From the NCBI RefSeq assembly GCF_004319545.1, contig NZ_CP036313.1, positions 2,358,501-2,422,500 of the forward strand: a stretch of DNA of 64,000 bases, given 5' to 3'. The notes below the pieces were generated by a model. That model was given only the letters and a program-made list of their open reading frames with translations. It had not been told where the DNA came from and made no database searches. How positions within the stretch are numbered: position 1 is the first letter of the stretch; each line of letters begins with the position of its first letter. The translations under genes and the position numbers were made by a program. Shown here in pieces: positions 42,475 through 51,545 of this stretch. The stretch comes from Desulfobacter hydrogenophilus (GTDB lineage Bacteria; Desulfobacterota; Desulfobacteria; Desulfobacterales; Desulfobacteraceae).

Positions 42475-43844
42475 AAAGGCCCTGATAATCCTTTCTTGTA
42501 CATGGCGTTTAAAATTCGGGACGTGGCATCGCCTCCGGTGCCCACGACCCAGTTGGTTCGGTCCTTTGCCATGGCCTGCACCTTTTCCATGATCAATGCG
42601 GTTTCAATGGCGGGACTGTGGTAGAACACCGGATCAAGCAGGGATTGGTGTTCGTTGATTTGTCCGGACCCGATTGCCAGATCATACAAGGGCGTGCCCG
42701 GATAGATGCGCATGCCAAGGTAAAAGAAAATCGCTGTTTTTTTTAAGGTCGTCAGTCTTTCCAGGGTCTGGTCCAGGGTTACCGGTGTTTCTCCGGGGCC
42801 GCCCATAAGTATGAAGTGGGCAACGTGCACCCCTGCCTGGACGGCGGCCTGATGGGTCTGTACTGCCTGGGCCTGGGAAAATGTCTTGCCGTATGCCTTA
42901 AGTACTGAATCGCATAAAGATTCCGTGCCGAATTCTATATGGGCCAGCCCTGCCTGTTTCAACGTTTCAAAATAGCCGTCAGGCAGTGTGACCGGGGCAA
43001 AATAGGCGCCCCAGGGAATGGATACGCCTCGTTTTTGAAAGGCCCGGGCCACGGCCAGGCTGTGGTCGATATCTGCGTTAAAGGCCGAGTCCGTGATGAA
43101 CAGGTACCTGGCGCCGGCTTTTTCCAGGGTTAATGCCGTGTCTGCCACCTCCTGGGGATCAAAACGGCGCATTTTGCGGCCCTCAATCAGGGGATAGGTG
43201 CAGTACACACAGGCAAAGGGACACCCCCGTTTGGTCTGCAGATTCAGCATCCCCCCCCGGGTCAGGTAAAAGTTCAGATGGGGGGATTGGGGAGAAAAGG
43301 CCCGGGGAAATTGTTGTTTCATTGTGTGGGACTTTCCCGGATTGCCTGTGCCGGATTCGCCCCTGACAAAGAGTCCTGGTATGGTTTGGGCTGCCACCGA
43401 TGTTCTCGTTGCCCGGTCCGGATAGATTTTTTTTTCTATCATTTTTAAAAGTTCTGCCAGTTGCTCTCCTTCCCCTGCAATGCCGTAATCCGCATCCAAA
43501 AGCGCCATGATTTCACTGGGGAATATGGAAAAACCGCTGCCCCCAAGGACAATGGGTGCCAACGAGTGGGCCCTGATTGTGGCGGTAAGATCCTGGTATC
43601 GGTGGATAAAGCCTTTGGGGTCGGTTTTGTCGGTATTGTCGATGTTTCTGATGGAGATGCCGATGACATCGGGCGCCTCATCGGCCAGAAGCCGGGGAAG
43701 GTCTGCCTTGGTTTTTTCAAGATTAAGGTCGGCAATCAGAACCGTGTGGTCCTTTTCGATGGCGCCGGTCACATAATCCAGGCCAAGGGGATAGACAGGG
43801 TAGGGTTCTATAAAGGTATTGGCCGAAATCAGCAGCACTTTCAT
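42453..43844 (-). CDS. B12-binding domain/radical SAM protein
   Basis: A 463-residue cobalamin-type radical SAM protein. An N-terminal B12-binding domain (VLLISANTFIEPYPVYPLGL; APDVIGISIRNIDNT; IVLGGSGFSIFP) precedes the radical SAM core with LQTKRGCPFACVYCTYPLIE near residue 215. Members of this group are often found in lipid or polyketide loci and include C-methyltransferases and cyclases. It lies between the KS-CLF gene and the ICMT-like gene. The substrate is unknown. Confidence 0.88.
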   Translation of the reverse strand: MKVLLISANTFIEPYPVYPLGLDYVTGAIEKDHTVLIADLNLEKTKADLPRLLADEAPDVIGISIRNIDNTDKTDPKGFIHRYQDLTATIRAHSLAPIVLGGSGFSIFPSEIMALLDADYGIAGEGEQLAELLKMIEKKIYPDRATRTSVAAQTIPGLFVRGESGTGNPGKSHTMKQQFPRAFSPQSPHLNFYLTRGGMLNLQTKRGCPFACVYCTYPLIEGRKMRRFDPQEVADTALTLEKAGARYLFITDSAFNADIDHSLAVARAFQKRGVSIPWGAYFAPVTLPDGYFETLKQAGLAHIEFGTESLCDSVLKAYGKTFSQAQAVQTHQAAVQAGVHVAHFILMGGPGETPVTLDQTLERLTTLKKTAIFFYLGMRIYPGTPLYDLAIGSGQINEHQSLLDPVFYHSPAIETALIMEKVQAMAKDRTNWVVGTGGDATSRILNAMYKKGLSGPLWEFLIR

Positions 43845-46027
43845 CCAGGCATCACCTCAACGGCGGTCAGGTGCCGGCCAAGGCCTAAAAGGAGTATCCC
43901 CCGGCCTTGAAGGTCTACGCATTGTCCCGGAAAATTCGGGTCAGGCAGTCGGTTGTTTTTTACCGCATCCACGGCAAGCACGGCTGCAACAGCCGGGGCC
44001 GTGGCAAATTGCCCGGTAAGACGGCGGTAATCCAGGATGGGTATGGACGACGAAAACGCGTTGGGCAACGCATCAGCCAGTGCCTTTCCCCGGGCGTTAA
44101 GCGCCTTGGGAATACCGGCCATGACAGCACCATACCTGTCATTGAAATCCGGCAGTTCCCGGGTAAGGTCTGCCAGGGTCTCTTTGGGTTCAAGGCGGTC
44201 GTCATTTTTCATGAAAAGGCGGGGGGTCAGGGTGGGGTTGCCGGGAACCGCCCCCGGAGCCAGCACCAGGGCACCGCCGCCGTCCGCCGCCGTGCCTTCC
44301 GGGACCACGGACATGTCAAATCTGAAAGACAGATCAGGATGGTGTTCATCCCCGCCCATGACCATCATGTGGGTATGGTCCTTTTTACCCAGAATCCCGG
44401 CGGTCCAAAGGGCCTGCTCAAAGGAGGCATCCCCGCCTGTGGTGGTGATGTTTGCCCCTTTTGCACCAAGCTCCATGGCCACATGGCCCAGGGCGGCGTT
44501 GTGAACTGATCCCACAAAATCGATGGGGCTGGAGGATTTTTCATTGCCTGCAAAAAGCCGTGAAAGAAAGTCCCAGGTCTCCGAAAGCGACCCCCATCCG
44601 GTGCCGCCGATAATGGATGCCGGGGATATGTCGGGGGGTGTCTCTTTTCCGGCCAGGACCGCCAGGGCCAGCATCAGGCGGGAGAATCGTTTCATCCGCC
44701 GCACTTTTTTCAAGGTGAGCAGGTCTGTCAGGGTTTTGTCCGCGATCATGCCTGCCAGGGACTGCCCCTTGTAAAATGCGCCCAGGCTTTCAGCCGTGGT
44801 GCCCGCACCTGTCACACAGGCGTAACCCAGAACCGACATGGGACCCATTTGGGGTTTTTGAACCCTCTTTGCCTCCCGGGCGCAGGTCCCGGATGTCTGG
44901 TTTTCTGTTTTTGATATCACAATGGCCGCATTATTCCCGCCAAATCCAAATGTGTTTGACAACACCCGGTGAACGGGCTGTTGTATGGGGCGGTGCACGG
45001 GAATGAAATTCAGTTCAGGATCCGGCGTACTGAACCCGGTATTGCCGGGAATGATACCTTTGGATACAGCAATGGCAGAAATGATAGCTTCGATGGCCCC
45101 GGCAGCGGCCATGGAATGGCCTGTGGCGCCTTTTACCGACGATGCCGCCGGTTTGTCTGGGTTAAAAAGCCGGTTCACGGCCATGGCCTCTGCCCTGTCA
45201 TTGGCCTGGGTGCCTGTACCGTGGAGGCTGATGTAATCTATCTGTTCGGGGGTGACGCCGGCGTCATCCATGGCTTTTGCCATGGCATCAAACGCGCCGT
45301 TCCCCTCGGGGTGCGGAGATGAGGCGTGGTATGCATCACAGGACAGGCCGCCGCCGGACAGTTCAGCCACGGGATTTTCAGGTCTTTGGGAGACAAGCAG
45401 CAGCAGGCCTGCTCCTTCGGCAACGCTCATGCCTGAACGTTTTTGGTCAAAGGGACGGGCCCCTGCCGGGTCAACCACTTGCAGGGACTGAAATCCAAAG
45501 CAGGTCATCCGGCACAGCGCGTCCGCGCCTCCGGCCAGGACGGTTTCGGCCTGGCCGGAACGGATCATCTCCAAAGCGATTGTCAGGGCCGCATTTCCCG
45601 AAGAACAGGCTGTGGACACGGTGATGGCAGGGCCGGTGCAGCCCATCAGGTCGGCAAGATCTTCTGCAACCGTGCCCAGACCGTGGTATCGGAACCGTTT
45701 GGGATCGGTTTCTTTGGCTTTGAGCAGGGATTCGCAGGTCAGCATCCCCCCGGTGGTGGCGCCTAAGACGACGGCATCCGGGACCCGGCTGCATTGCGCC
45801 ATGATCTGTCCGGCAGCGATCCGGGCAAGCGCGTGTGTTCTGGGAAGCGTATTTTTGATTGTCCCGGGGACCATACCCACCTTGGGAAAATTCGGACGGT
45901 TGAGTTGAAAAAAATCCACGGAAGCCAGACCGGATTTGCCGCCTTTAAGGGCCTGATAGGTGCTGTCCGTACCTGTTCCCAAAGCGGAGATAATTCCCAT
46001 TGCAGCAATATAAGCGCCGGATGTCAT
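43841..46027 (-). CDS. ketosynthase fused to chain-length-factor-like ketosynthase
   Basis: A 728-residue protein with two thiolase-fold modules. The first (1-375) has the full Cys-His-His set: VSTACSSGNAAL near 137, ISLHGTGTQAND near 267, VKGATGHSMAAAG near 304. The second (from about 385, VLGYACVTGAGTTAESL) has the fold, but the cysteine position reads TTGGDASFEQAL, so it should not condense. This is the KS-alpha/KS-beta pair of type II polyketide and aryl polyene systems in one chain. It heads the centre operon, and its ATG lies 270 bases from the divergent HTH gene. Confidence 0.87.
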   Translation of the reverse strand: MTSGAYIAAMGIISALGTGTDSTYQALKGGKSGLASVDFFQLNRPNFPKVGMVPGTIKNTLPRTHALARIAAGQIMAQCSRVPDAVVLGATTGGMLTCESLLKAKETDPKRFRYHGLGTVAEDLADLMGCTGPAITVSTACSSGNAALTIALEMIRSGQAETVLAGGADALCRMTCFGFQSLQVVDPAGARPFDQKRSGMSVAEGAGLLLLVSQRPENPVAELSGGGLSCDAYHASSPHPEGNGAFDAMAKAMDDAGVTPEQIDYISLHGTGTQANDRAEAMAVNRLFNPDKPAASSVKGATGHSMAAAGAIEAIISAIAVSKGIIPGNTGFSTPDPELNFIPVHRPIQQPVHRVLSNTFGFGGNNAAIVISKTENQTSGTCAREAKRVQKPQMGPMSVLGYACVTGAGTTAESLGAFYKGQSLAGMIADKTLTDLLTLKKVRRMKRFSRLMLALAVLAGKETPPDISPASIIGGTGWGSLSETWDFLSRLFAGNEKSSSPIDFVGSVHNAALGHVAMELGAKGANITTTGGDASFEQALWTAGILGKKDHTHMMVMGGDEHHPDLSFRFDMSVVPEGTAADGGGALVLAPGAVPGNPTLTPRLFMKNDDRLEPKETLADLTRELPDFNDRYGAVMAGIPKALNARGKALADALPNAFSSSIPILDYRRLTGQFATAPAVAAVLAVDAVKNNRLPDPNFPGQCVDLQGRGILLLGLGRHLTAVEVMPG

Positions 46028-46296
46028 CGTTTATATTCCCAGATTCCCGCAGGATATTTTGTTAAATTCGGTTTTCAGGCAGAAAAACAACATGCTTTAG
46101 CTCCTATTATCAGGATGGTGATTTGCAGACGCGACCCTGTTGGAAAATTTTCTTTCCGAAATATCATTTCAGGCACACCAATGGAAGCATATTGTAAAAT
46201 TAGGCTTGTTTTTAACGATTAATTCAGTGTAAGTCGTAAGCAAACTTTTAATATACTATTTTTTAACCCATTTTTTAATCTAAGTTTTTATCTGTC

Positions 46297-46725
46297 ATGA
46301 GAATCAAAGACGTCCCCCAAGACCCCGGTATTTTAGACGATTATGGCCGAGAAATATGCTATGCCGTGGATCAGAACGGAAATTACAGCCTGGCGCAAAG
46401 TATTGGATGGGATCCCAAAAATGTCGCCAACAGACAGGCATGGCAGGCCATTGAAAAGAAAATAGACAAGGCCCGTGAAGATATTCTTGACGGAAAGCTC
46501 AGTCCCATTGGGTTTTATATGGTGTGCAACCAGATGGATGTCAGGCTTCTTGCCCAGTATATGGGATTGTACCGCTGGCAGGTTAAACGGCATCTTAAAC
46601 CGGCTGTATTCAAAAAAATTAAAGTGAATGTACTGGAAAAATACGCCGCATTATTCAATGTATCCGTGGATGAGTTAAAGTCGCTGCCGGACAAGCCGGC
46701 CATGGATTGCCCCTCCTCTCCCTAA
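46297..46725 (+). CDS. HTH-like small protein, possible regulator
   Basis: A 142-residue protein, unrecognised in its N-terminal half. The C-terminal part (MDVRLLAQYMGLYRWQVKRH, then KYAALFNVSVDELKSLPD) has the pattern of an XRE-type helix-turn-helix domain. It sits at the divergent junction of the KS-CLF operon and the BtrH/ABC arm, the usual place for a local regulator. No clear ribosome site. Confidence 0.55.
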   Translation: MRIKDVPQDPGILDDYGREICYAVDQNGNYSLAQSIGWDPKNVANRQAWQAIEKKIDKAREDILDGKLSPIGFYMVCNQMDVRLLAQYMGLYRWQVKRHLKPAVFKKIKVNVLEKYAALFNVSVDELKSLPDKPAMDCPSSP

Positions 46726-46751
46726 GATGAAGATAAAAATAAAGATTAAAG

Positions 46752-47765
46752 ATGATAATTGATTTTAAACATACCCAGTCTGCCCATTGTGAATGCGGGG
46801 TTACTGCAAACCTGATCAATGATGCCGTAAAAGACAGTGATCAACAGCTTTCAGAAGCCCTGGCCTTTGGCATGGGCCAGGGTATCTTTTTTGGATATCT
46901 GCCGTTTATCAAGGTCAATGAACTGCCGTTGACAACCTTTCGGTGCCCGGTGGGCAAAATATTTAAAAGTGTGACCCGCGCTTTGGGCATTGATGTCAAA
47001 TGGCAGAAATTTTCCAGTGTCCCCACAGCCATGGATGCACTGGATCGGGAGCTTGACAAGGGACATCCTGTGGGTTGCCGGACCGGCGGGTACTGGCTTC
47101 CATATTTTCCCCCGGCCTTGAGATTCCATTTTAACATGCACAATATCGTGGTGATCGGCAAAGAGGGGGATAACTATATCATCAGTGACCCGGTTTTCCC
47201 TTCTGTTGTGGAGTGCCCGGCAAAGGACCTGGCCCTGGCCCGGTTTGCAAAGGGAGCCCTTGCACCCAAAGGCAGCATGTACCGGATTACGAGGGTCCCT
47301 GAAAAAATTGATTTCAAACCCGCTCTATTGACCGGGCTCAAGGGTGCGGCAAAAAGCATGGTGAAAACGCCTGTGCCGTTTCTGGGCACCCGGGGGATTC
47401 GTTTTCTGGGAAAGTGCGTTGAGCGGTGGCCCAAAAAATTCGGCAATGAAAAAACCGTGCTCCTTTTGGGTCAACTCATACGGATGCAAGAGGAGATCGG
47501 TACCGGCGGCGGGGGGTTTCGATTCATGTATTCGGCGTTTCTCCAGCAGGCCGCCGGGATATTGGATGACCCGCGGCTGATCACCATGGCTGAACAGATG
47601 ACGGCTTCCGGAGATCTGTGGCGCAGATTTGCCGTCAAGGCTGCAAGGCATTGTAAAGGCCGGGCAACCCAGGACGACTCGGTACAGGCCATGCGTCAGG
47701 TCCTCAATACCTGCGCTGATATCGAAACCCGTACCTTTAAGGAACTTTTGTCCATTGCCGGCTGA
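46752..47765 (+). CDS. BtrH-like acyltransferase (BtrH_N + DUF4872)
   Basis: A 337-residue protein with the BtrH N-terminal papain-like pattern (QSAHCECGVTANLINDA; FHFNMHNIVVIGKEGDNYII; DPVFPSVVECPAKDLALARF) and a helical C-terminal DUF4872-like part. BtrH moves an acyl group from an ACP to an amine in butirosin biosynthesis, so this protein may offload the ACP-bound chain onto an amine. That role is inference. It begins 26 bases after the HTH-like gene and overlaps the ABC gene. Confidence 0.8.
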   Translation: MIIDFKHTQSAHCECGVTANLINDAVKDSDQQLSEALAFGMGQGIFFGYLPFIKVNELPLTTFRCPVGKIFKSVTRALGIDVKWQKFSSVPTAMDALDRELDKGHPVGCRTGGYWLPYFPPALRFHFNMHNIVVIGKEGDNYIISDPVFPSVVECPAKDLALARFAKGALAPKGSMYRITRVPEKIDFKPALLTGLKGAAKSMVKTPVPFLGTRGIRFLGKCVERWPKKFGNEKTVLLLGQLIRMQEEIGTGGGGFRFMYSAFLQQAAGILDDPRLITMAEQMTASGDLWRRFAVKAARHCKGRATQDDSVQAMRQVLNTCADIETRTFKELLSIAG

Positions 47766-48504
47766 TGATTCCCAATCTGTTCTTGAAGTCAGAGGCCTGG
47801 GAAAACGCTATCCGGGCGGCCAAAAAGATGTCCTGACCGACCTGACTTTAAGGGTTGAAAAAGGTGAGATTTTCGGACTATTAGGGCCCAACGGTGCCGG
47901 GAAAACCACAACCATCTCAATTTTGTCCACCTTGATAAAACCCTCCCGGGGCAGCGTGCGGATCTGCGGCGTGGACGCCTTGAAACATCCGTTTAAAGTC
48001 AGGCCCCTTATCAGTCTGATCCCCCAGGAAATCGCTTTGTTTCCAAAACTCACCGGACGGGAAAACATGCGCTATTTCGGCACGTTATTTGGGCTCCAAA
48101 AAATAGAGTTGGATTTAAAACTTCCCGAAACCCTGGCATTGTTTGACCTGAATGAGTTTGCCGATCAGCTCATCACAAAATGTTCCGGGGGCATTCAACG
48201 CAGGTTTAATATTGCCTGCGGGATTCTGCACGATCCGGCGTTGATATTCCTGGATGAACCCACTGTGGGAATGGATGTTCATTCGCGCAACGCATTGCTT
48301 GACCGGGTTCAGCAGTTAAGCCTTAAGGGCAGCACCCTGATTTATACGACCCATTACATGGAAGAGGCCGAAAAAATCTGTTCCCGGGTTTTGATCATGG
48401 ATAAGGGCATTTGCCTTGCCCAAGGTGCCACCGATGAGCTGATTAGCGGCAACGGCAAATACCGCAACCTCAATGAGCTGTTTTTGAAAACCACGGGGAA
48501 ATAA
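47755..48504 (+). CDS. ABC transporter ATP-binding protein
   Basis: A 249-residue ABC ATPase: Walker A LLGPNGAGKTTTIS, signature KCSGGIQRRFNIACG (slightly atypical), Walker B LIFLDEPTVGMD and the switch YTTHYMEEAEK. The TTG at 47755 overlaps BtrH by 11 bases and starts the domain at a normal distance. The frame is open to 47629, but that part lies inside BtrH. It pairs with the permease that follows as an ABC-2 exporter. Confidence 0.87.
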   Translation: MPADDSQSVLEVRGLGKRYPGGQKDVLTDLTLRVEKGEIFGLLGPNGAGKTTTISILSTLIKPSRGSVRICGVDALKHPFKVRPLISLIPQEIALFPKLTGRENMRYFGTLFGLQKIELDLKLPETLALFDLNEFADQLITKCSGGIQRRFNIACGILHDPALIFLDEPTVGMDVHSRNALLDRVQQLSLKGSTLIYTTHYMEEAEKICSRVLIMDKGICLAQGATDELISGNGKYRNLNELFLKTTGK

Positions 48505-48510
48505 TTGTTA

Positions 48511-49734
48511 ATGGGATTTTTGGCTGCCACATTAAAAAAAGAGCTGCTTTTGCTCATCCGGGACCGGGTGGGGTTGGTGCTGTTGTTTGTCATGCCTGCT
48601 GTGCTGGTGACCATTGTCTGTCTTGTGCAGGAAAAAGTGCTGAACCCGACCACCCATGTTTTGGTCCTCGATAATGATAAAAATGAGATCGGGAAAATTA
48701 TTTTTAAAGGTTTAAAGGACTCGGACAATATTATCGCCGTAAGGGGTAAAGATGTCGGCTGTAACACCGAGACCTGCGCAAAAGCCCTGGTGAATAAAGG
48801 GCAGTACCAGTTCAGTATTATTATCCCCGAAGGCAGCACAGACTTTGCCTTTGACCAAGCCCGGCTGTTTGCCCTTGGGCAGACCGGTTCCCCCGGCACC
48901 AACGGCAGACAGATCACCGTATATTTTGATCCTTCGGTCCAGGGGGGATTCCGGGCTGCGGTGTTAAGTGCCGTCTCAAAGGTGCTTTTATGCCTGGAGT
49001 ATGAGATCAAACTTCGGCAAGCCGTTTTTCCTACAGACAGGCCGCCGGATGCTTCACCTCCTGCTCAGTGGTTTGATATTAAAGAGGCTTGGGCAACGGA
49101 ATTCGGATTCATTAAAATGCCGACATCGGTTCAGCAAAATGTGCCGGCCTGGGCGTTGTTCGGCATCTTTTTCATCTGTGTCCCCCTTGCCGGAAGCATG
49201 ATTCAGGAGCGTGAAAATAAAACCCTGGACCGGTTGAAAACCATGCCCGTCCCGGGATTTATATTTATTTTTGGAAAGATTGCCGCCTACATCTGTGTCT
49301 GCCTGATTCAGTTCTTCTTTGTTTTTTTGATCGGTAAATTTCTTTTTCCCCTGCTGGGTCTGCCCGCCTTTGTCGTAGACGGCCCATGGCTTGCCGTGTT
49401 CATTATTATTGCCGCATGTGCGGTGGCCGCTGCAAATTACGGCATGATGCTGGGGCAACTTGCAGGCTCCTATGAACAGGCCCTTGTCATTGGTCCCACA
49501 ACCATTGTGATTGCCGCAGCGCTTGGCGGTATCATCGTACCTGTTTATCTGATGCCGGGCCCCATGCAGTTAATCAGCAACTTATCTCCCCTGGCATGGG
49601 CCCTGGACGCATTCTACGATATTCTTCTGCGGGGCAAACAGATCAAAGATGTGCTGCCCGAAGCAGGTTATCTGATCTTGTTTGGAATTGCGGCCTCAGG
49701 GGTTTCCCATCTCTCTTTTAAATACAAAAAATAA
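48511..49734 (+). CDS. ABC-2 type transporter permease
   Basis: A 407-residue membrane protein of the ABC-2 class. TM1 (VGLVLLFVMPAVLVTIVCLV), a large extracytoplasmic domain, then five TMs (ALFGIFFICVPLAGSMIQER; AVFIIIAACAVAAANYGMML; IISNLS-type end). The ATG at 48511 and a TTG at 48505 are both possible. It follows the ATPase directly. Together they probably export the product or flip a lipid intermediate. Confidence 0.87.
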   Translation: MGFLAATLKKELLLLIRDRVGLVLLFVMPAVLVTIVCLVQEKVLNPTTHVLVLDNDKNEIGKIIFKGLKDSDNIIAVRGKDVGCNTETCAKALVNKGQYQFSIIIPEGSTDFAFDQARLFALGQTGSPGTNGRQITVYFDPSVQGGFRAAVLSAVSKVLLCLEYEIKLRQAVFPTDRPPDASPPAQWFDIKEAWATEFGFIKMPTSVQQNVPAWALFGIFFICVPLAGSMIQERENKTLDRLKTMPVPGFIFIFGKIAAYICVCLIQFFFVFLIGKFLFPLLGLPAFVVDGPWLAVFIIIAACAVAAANYGMMLGQLAGSYEQALVIGPTTIVIAAALGGIIVPVYLMPGPMQLISNLSPLAWALDAFYDILLRGKQIKDVLPEAGYLILFGIAASGVSHLSFKYKK

Positions 49735-49745
49735 GGTAACATATA

Positions 49746-50006
49746 ATGCTGGAAAAAGAGCTGTTAACAACCATTGTCGAACTATGCAATGTCCAGGAAG
49801 ATATTCCGGATGACTTTCCACTGGACGCCCCTATAGTGGGACCAGACTCCCTGCTTGGGCTGGATTCCCTGGATGCCGTTGAAATTGTTGTCATGGTTCA
49901 GGATGTCTATGGTATCCGGATCGACACCCAGGACCAGGCACGTGACATTTTAGCAACGCTTAAATCCCTTGCCGATTATATACGGGAAAAGGGGGGGCGG
50001 TCTTAA
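49746..50006 (+). CDS. acyl carrier protein
   Basis: An 86-residue ACP with the serine in GPDSLLGLDSLDAVEIVVMV and C-terminal TLKSLADYIREKGG. It closely resembles the ACP at 36657 in the pre-serine insertion. It ends the plus-strand arm 11 bases after the permease and overlaps the 3' end of the opposing MFS gene by four bases. Confidence 0.9.
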   Translation: MLEKELLTTIVELCNVQEDIPDDFPLDAPIVGPDSLLGLDSLDAVEIVVMVQDVYGIRIDTQDQARDILATLKSLADYIREKGGRS

Positions 50007-51283
50007 AGTTCTTTGGGGCTGACGGGAGGTTTTGCGACCAAGCACAAAAAGCCGGCCATGAGCAGGAGAACACTGAAGACTGAAAAGGGAATCCAGTAGT
50101 TATGGAAAAGGTCAAAACAGATCGCCGCTGAGACAGGCCCGGCTGCGTTTGCAGCCATCCGGAAAGGACCGGCAATCCCCAGCACGGTTCCGGATGATCT
50201 TCTGCCGTAAAATTCTGTCCAAAGCAGAAATATTAACGGCAGAACACCGCCCCGGATGGTTCCGTACACAACGGCAAAGATAAACATCCACACAGGTTCC
50301 TTGACGGCCCAAAAAACCGAATAGAAGAGGATGCCGATGGTGATCAGAACCCCTCCCATGAGTTTTTTAACAGAGATCCGTTCTGCCAGAAAACCGAATA
50401 ACACCCCGCCAAATGCGGCGCAAACCGATAAAACCGTGATGACCAAAACGGCCATGGTTGGCGGCAGTCCCTGGTCCGTCATAAACGGAAACAGGTGAAA
50501 ATTAGACCCGGCCCCGACCAGATAAATCACACACATGACACATACCAGTTGCCGGAATGCAGTGGTACGAACAGCGGTTTTCCGGGTCCACACGGGTTCA
50601 TCTTCTATGTTAAAGCGGGAAGCCTGGCTTTTTTCATCCGGGCTTTCTACCCCAGTTGCTAAACTTTCTTCCGGCGCTCTGCCATCGGGCAGCAATCCAA
50701 CGTCTTCGGGTCTTCGTTTTAAAAAAATCAGACTTGGCAGGGCCGAACATGTAAATACAATAATTCCCAATACGGCCCAGGCCGTCCGCCACCCATAGGA
50801 AATAATGATATGCTGTACCAGCAACGGGAGAAAAGCGATGCCAATGCGGCTTCCCAGCTGGGAAATACCCATGGCCCTTCCCCGTTTTTCAATAAACCAG
50901 TTGGAGACACTCACCGTGACCACCAGCGCCAGCAGACCGGACGCAATCATCCGCCCGGTTCCGAAAAACAGGTACAGTTGCCAAACTGAAGATAGCTGTG
51001 ACAGTGCAATCAGACCTGCGCTTAAGATGGTAATGCCCCAGAACGCCGCTTTTCGTGGGCCATGGTGATCCAGGTACGGACCAACCAGAGGGGAGAGGAT
51101 TCCGCCGGCCAGGGAACCCACAGCAATGGAACCGGTGATGATGGAACGATTCCATCCGAACTCATCGGCCATGGGTTTGAGGAAGATAGATAGGACATTC
51201 TGGAATACACCGGCCTGTGTAAGGCCGATCAAAAACGCCACGGCAACAATAGTCCAGCCGTAAAAAATCTTTTTGTGCTGCAT
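50003..51283 (-). CDS. MFS transporter (oxalate/formate antiporter-like)
   Basis: A 426-residue 12-TM major facilitator protein. KKIFYGWTIVAVAFLIGLTQ at the N-terminus and NVLSIFLKPMADEFGWNRS are typical of the OFA/monocarboxylate subgroup. GKRAMGISQLGSRIG-type loop motifs and a cytoplasmic centre (about 190-230) follow. CAGGAG lies nine bases before the ATG at 51283. A longer frame from 51343 is unsupported. It converges on the ACP gene and need not belong to the lipid locus. The substrate is unknown. Confidence 0.87.
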   Translation of the reverse strand: MQHKKIFYGWTIVAVAFLIGLTQAGVFQNVLSIFLKPMADEFGWNRSIITGSIAVGSLAGGILSPLVGPYLDHHGPRKAAFWGITILSAGLIALSQLSSVWQLYLFFGTGRMIASGLLALVVTVSVSNWFIEKRGRAMGISQLGSRIGIAFLPLLVQHIIISYGWRTAWAVLGIIVFTCSALPSLIFLKRRPEDVGLLPDGRAPEESLATGVESPDEKSQASRFNIEDEPVWTRKTAVRTTAFRQLVCVMCVIYLVGAGSNFHLFPFMTDQGLPPTMAVLVITVLSVCAAFGGVLFGFLAERISVKKLMGGVLITIGILFYSVFWAVKEPVWMFIFAVVYGTIRGGVLPLIFLLWTEFYGRRSSGTVLGIAGPFRMAANAAGPVSAAICFDLFHNYWIPFSVFSVLLLMAGFLCLVAKPPVSPKEL

Positions 51284-51371
51284 GAAACCGTGCTCCTGCA
51301 ATTTTTTCAAGCAGGATATAACAGAGAATAAAAAGATTAGCAAGCGCCTGTAATGTCATGAACTCATTGTA

Positions 51372-51476
51372 CTCGACAGGCCGTTACTGAATGCTAATTT
51401 TCCCAATTTCTTCGTTGGAAAAAATTATCAATTTCGTAACAACCTGTCGACAAAATTTCCAGGTTTTCGTTCAGAC
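51372..51476. repeat. long imperfect hairpin plus GAAAACC-family end
   Basis: CGACAGGCCGTTAC (51374) and GTAACAACCTGTCG (51436) anchor arms of about 37 bases with about 70% pairing around TTTCTTCG. Directly beyond, GGTTTTCGTTCAGACACTA (51458-51476) matches the right end of the element at 41829-41904. It lies between the 3' end of nhaD and the 5' end of the MFS gene on the same strand. Confidence 0.6.
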
Positions 51477-51545
51477 ACTATTTATGAAAATAGGCATTAA
51501 GGGCCATAGGTCGATTTGAATGCCCATGGTCGCTGTTTTTTTTGT

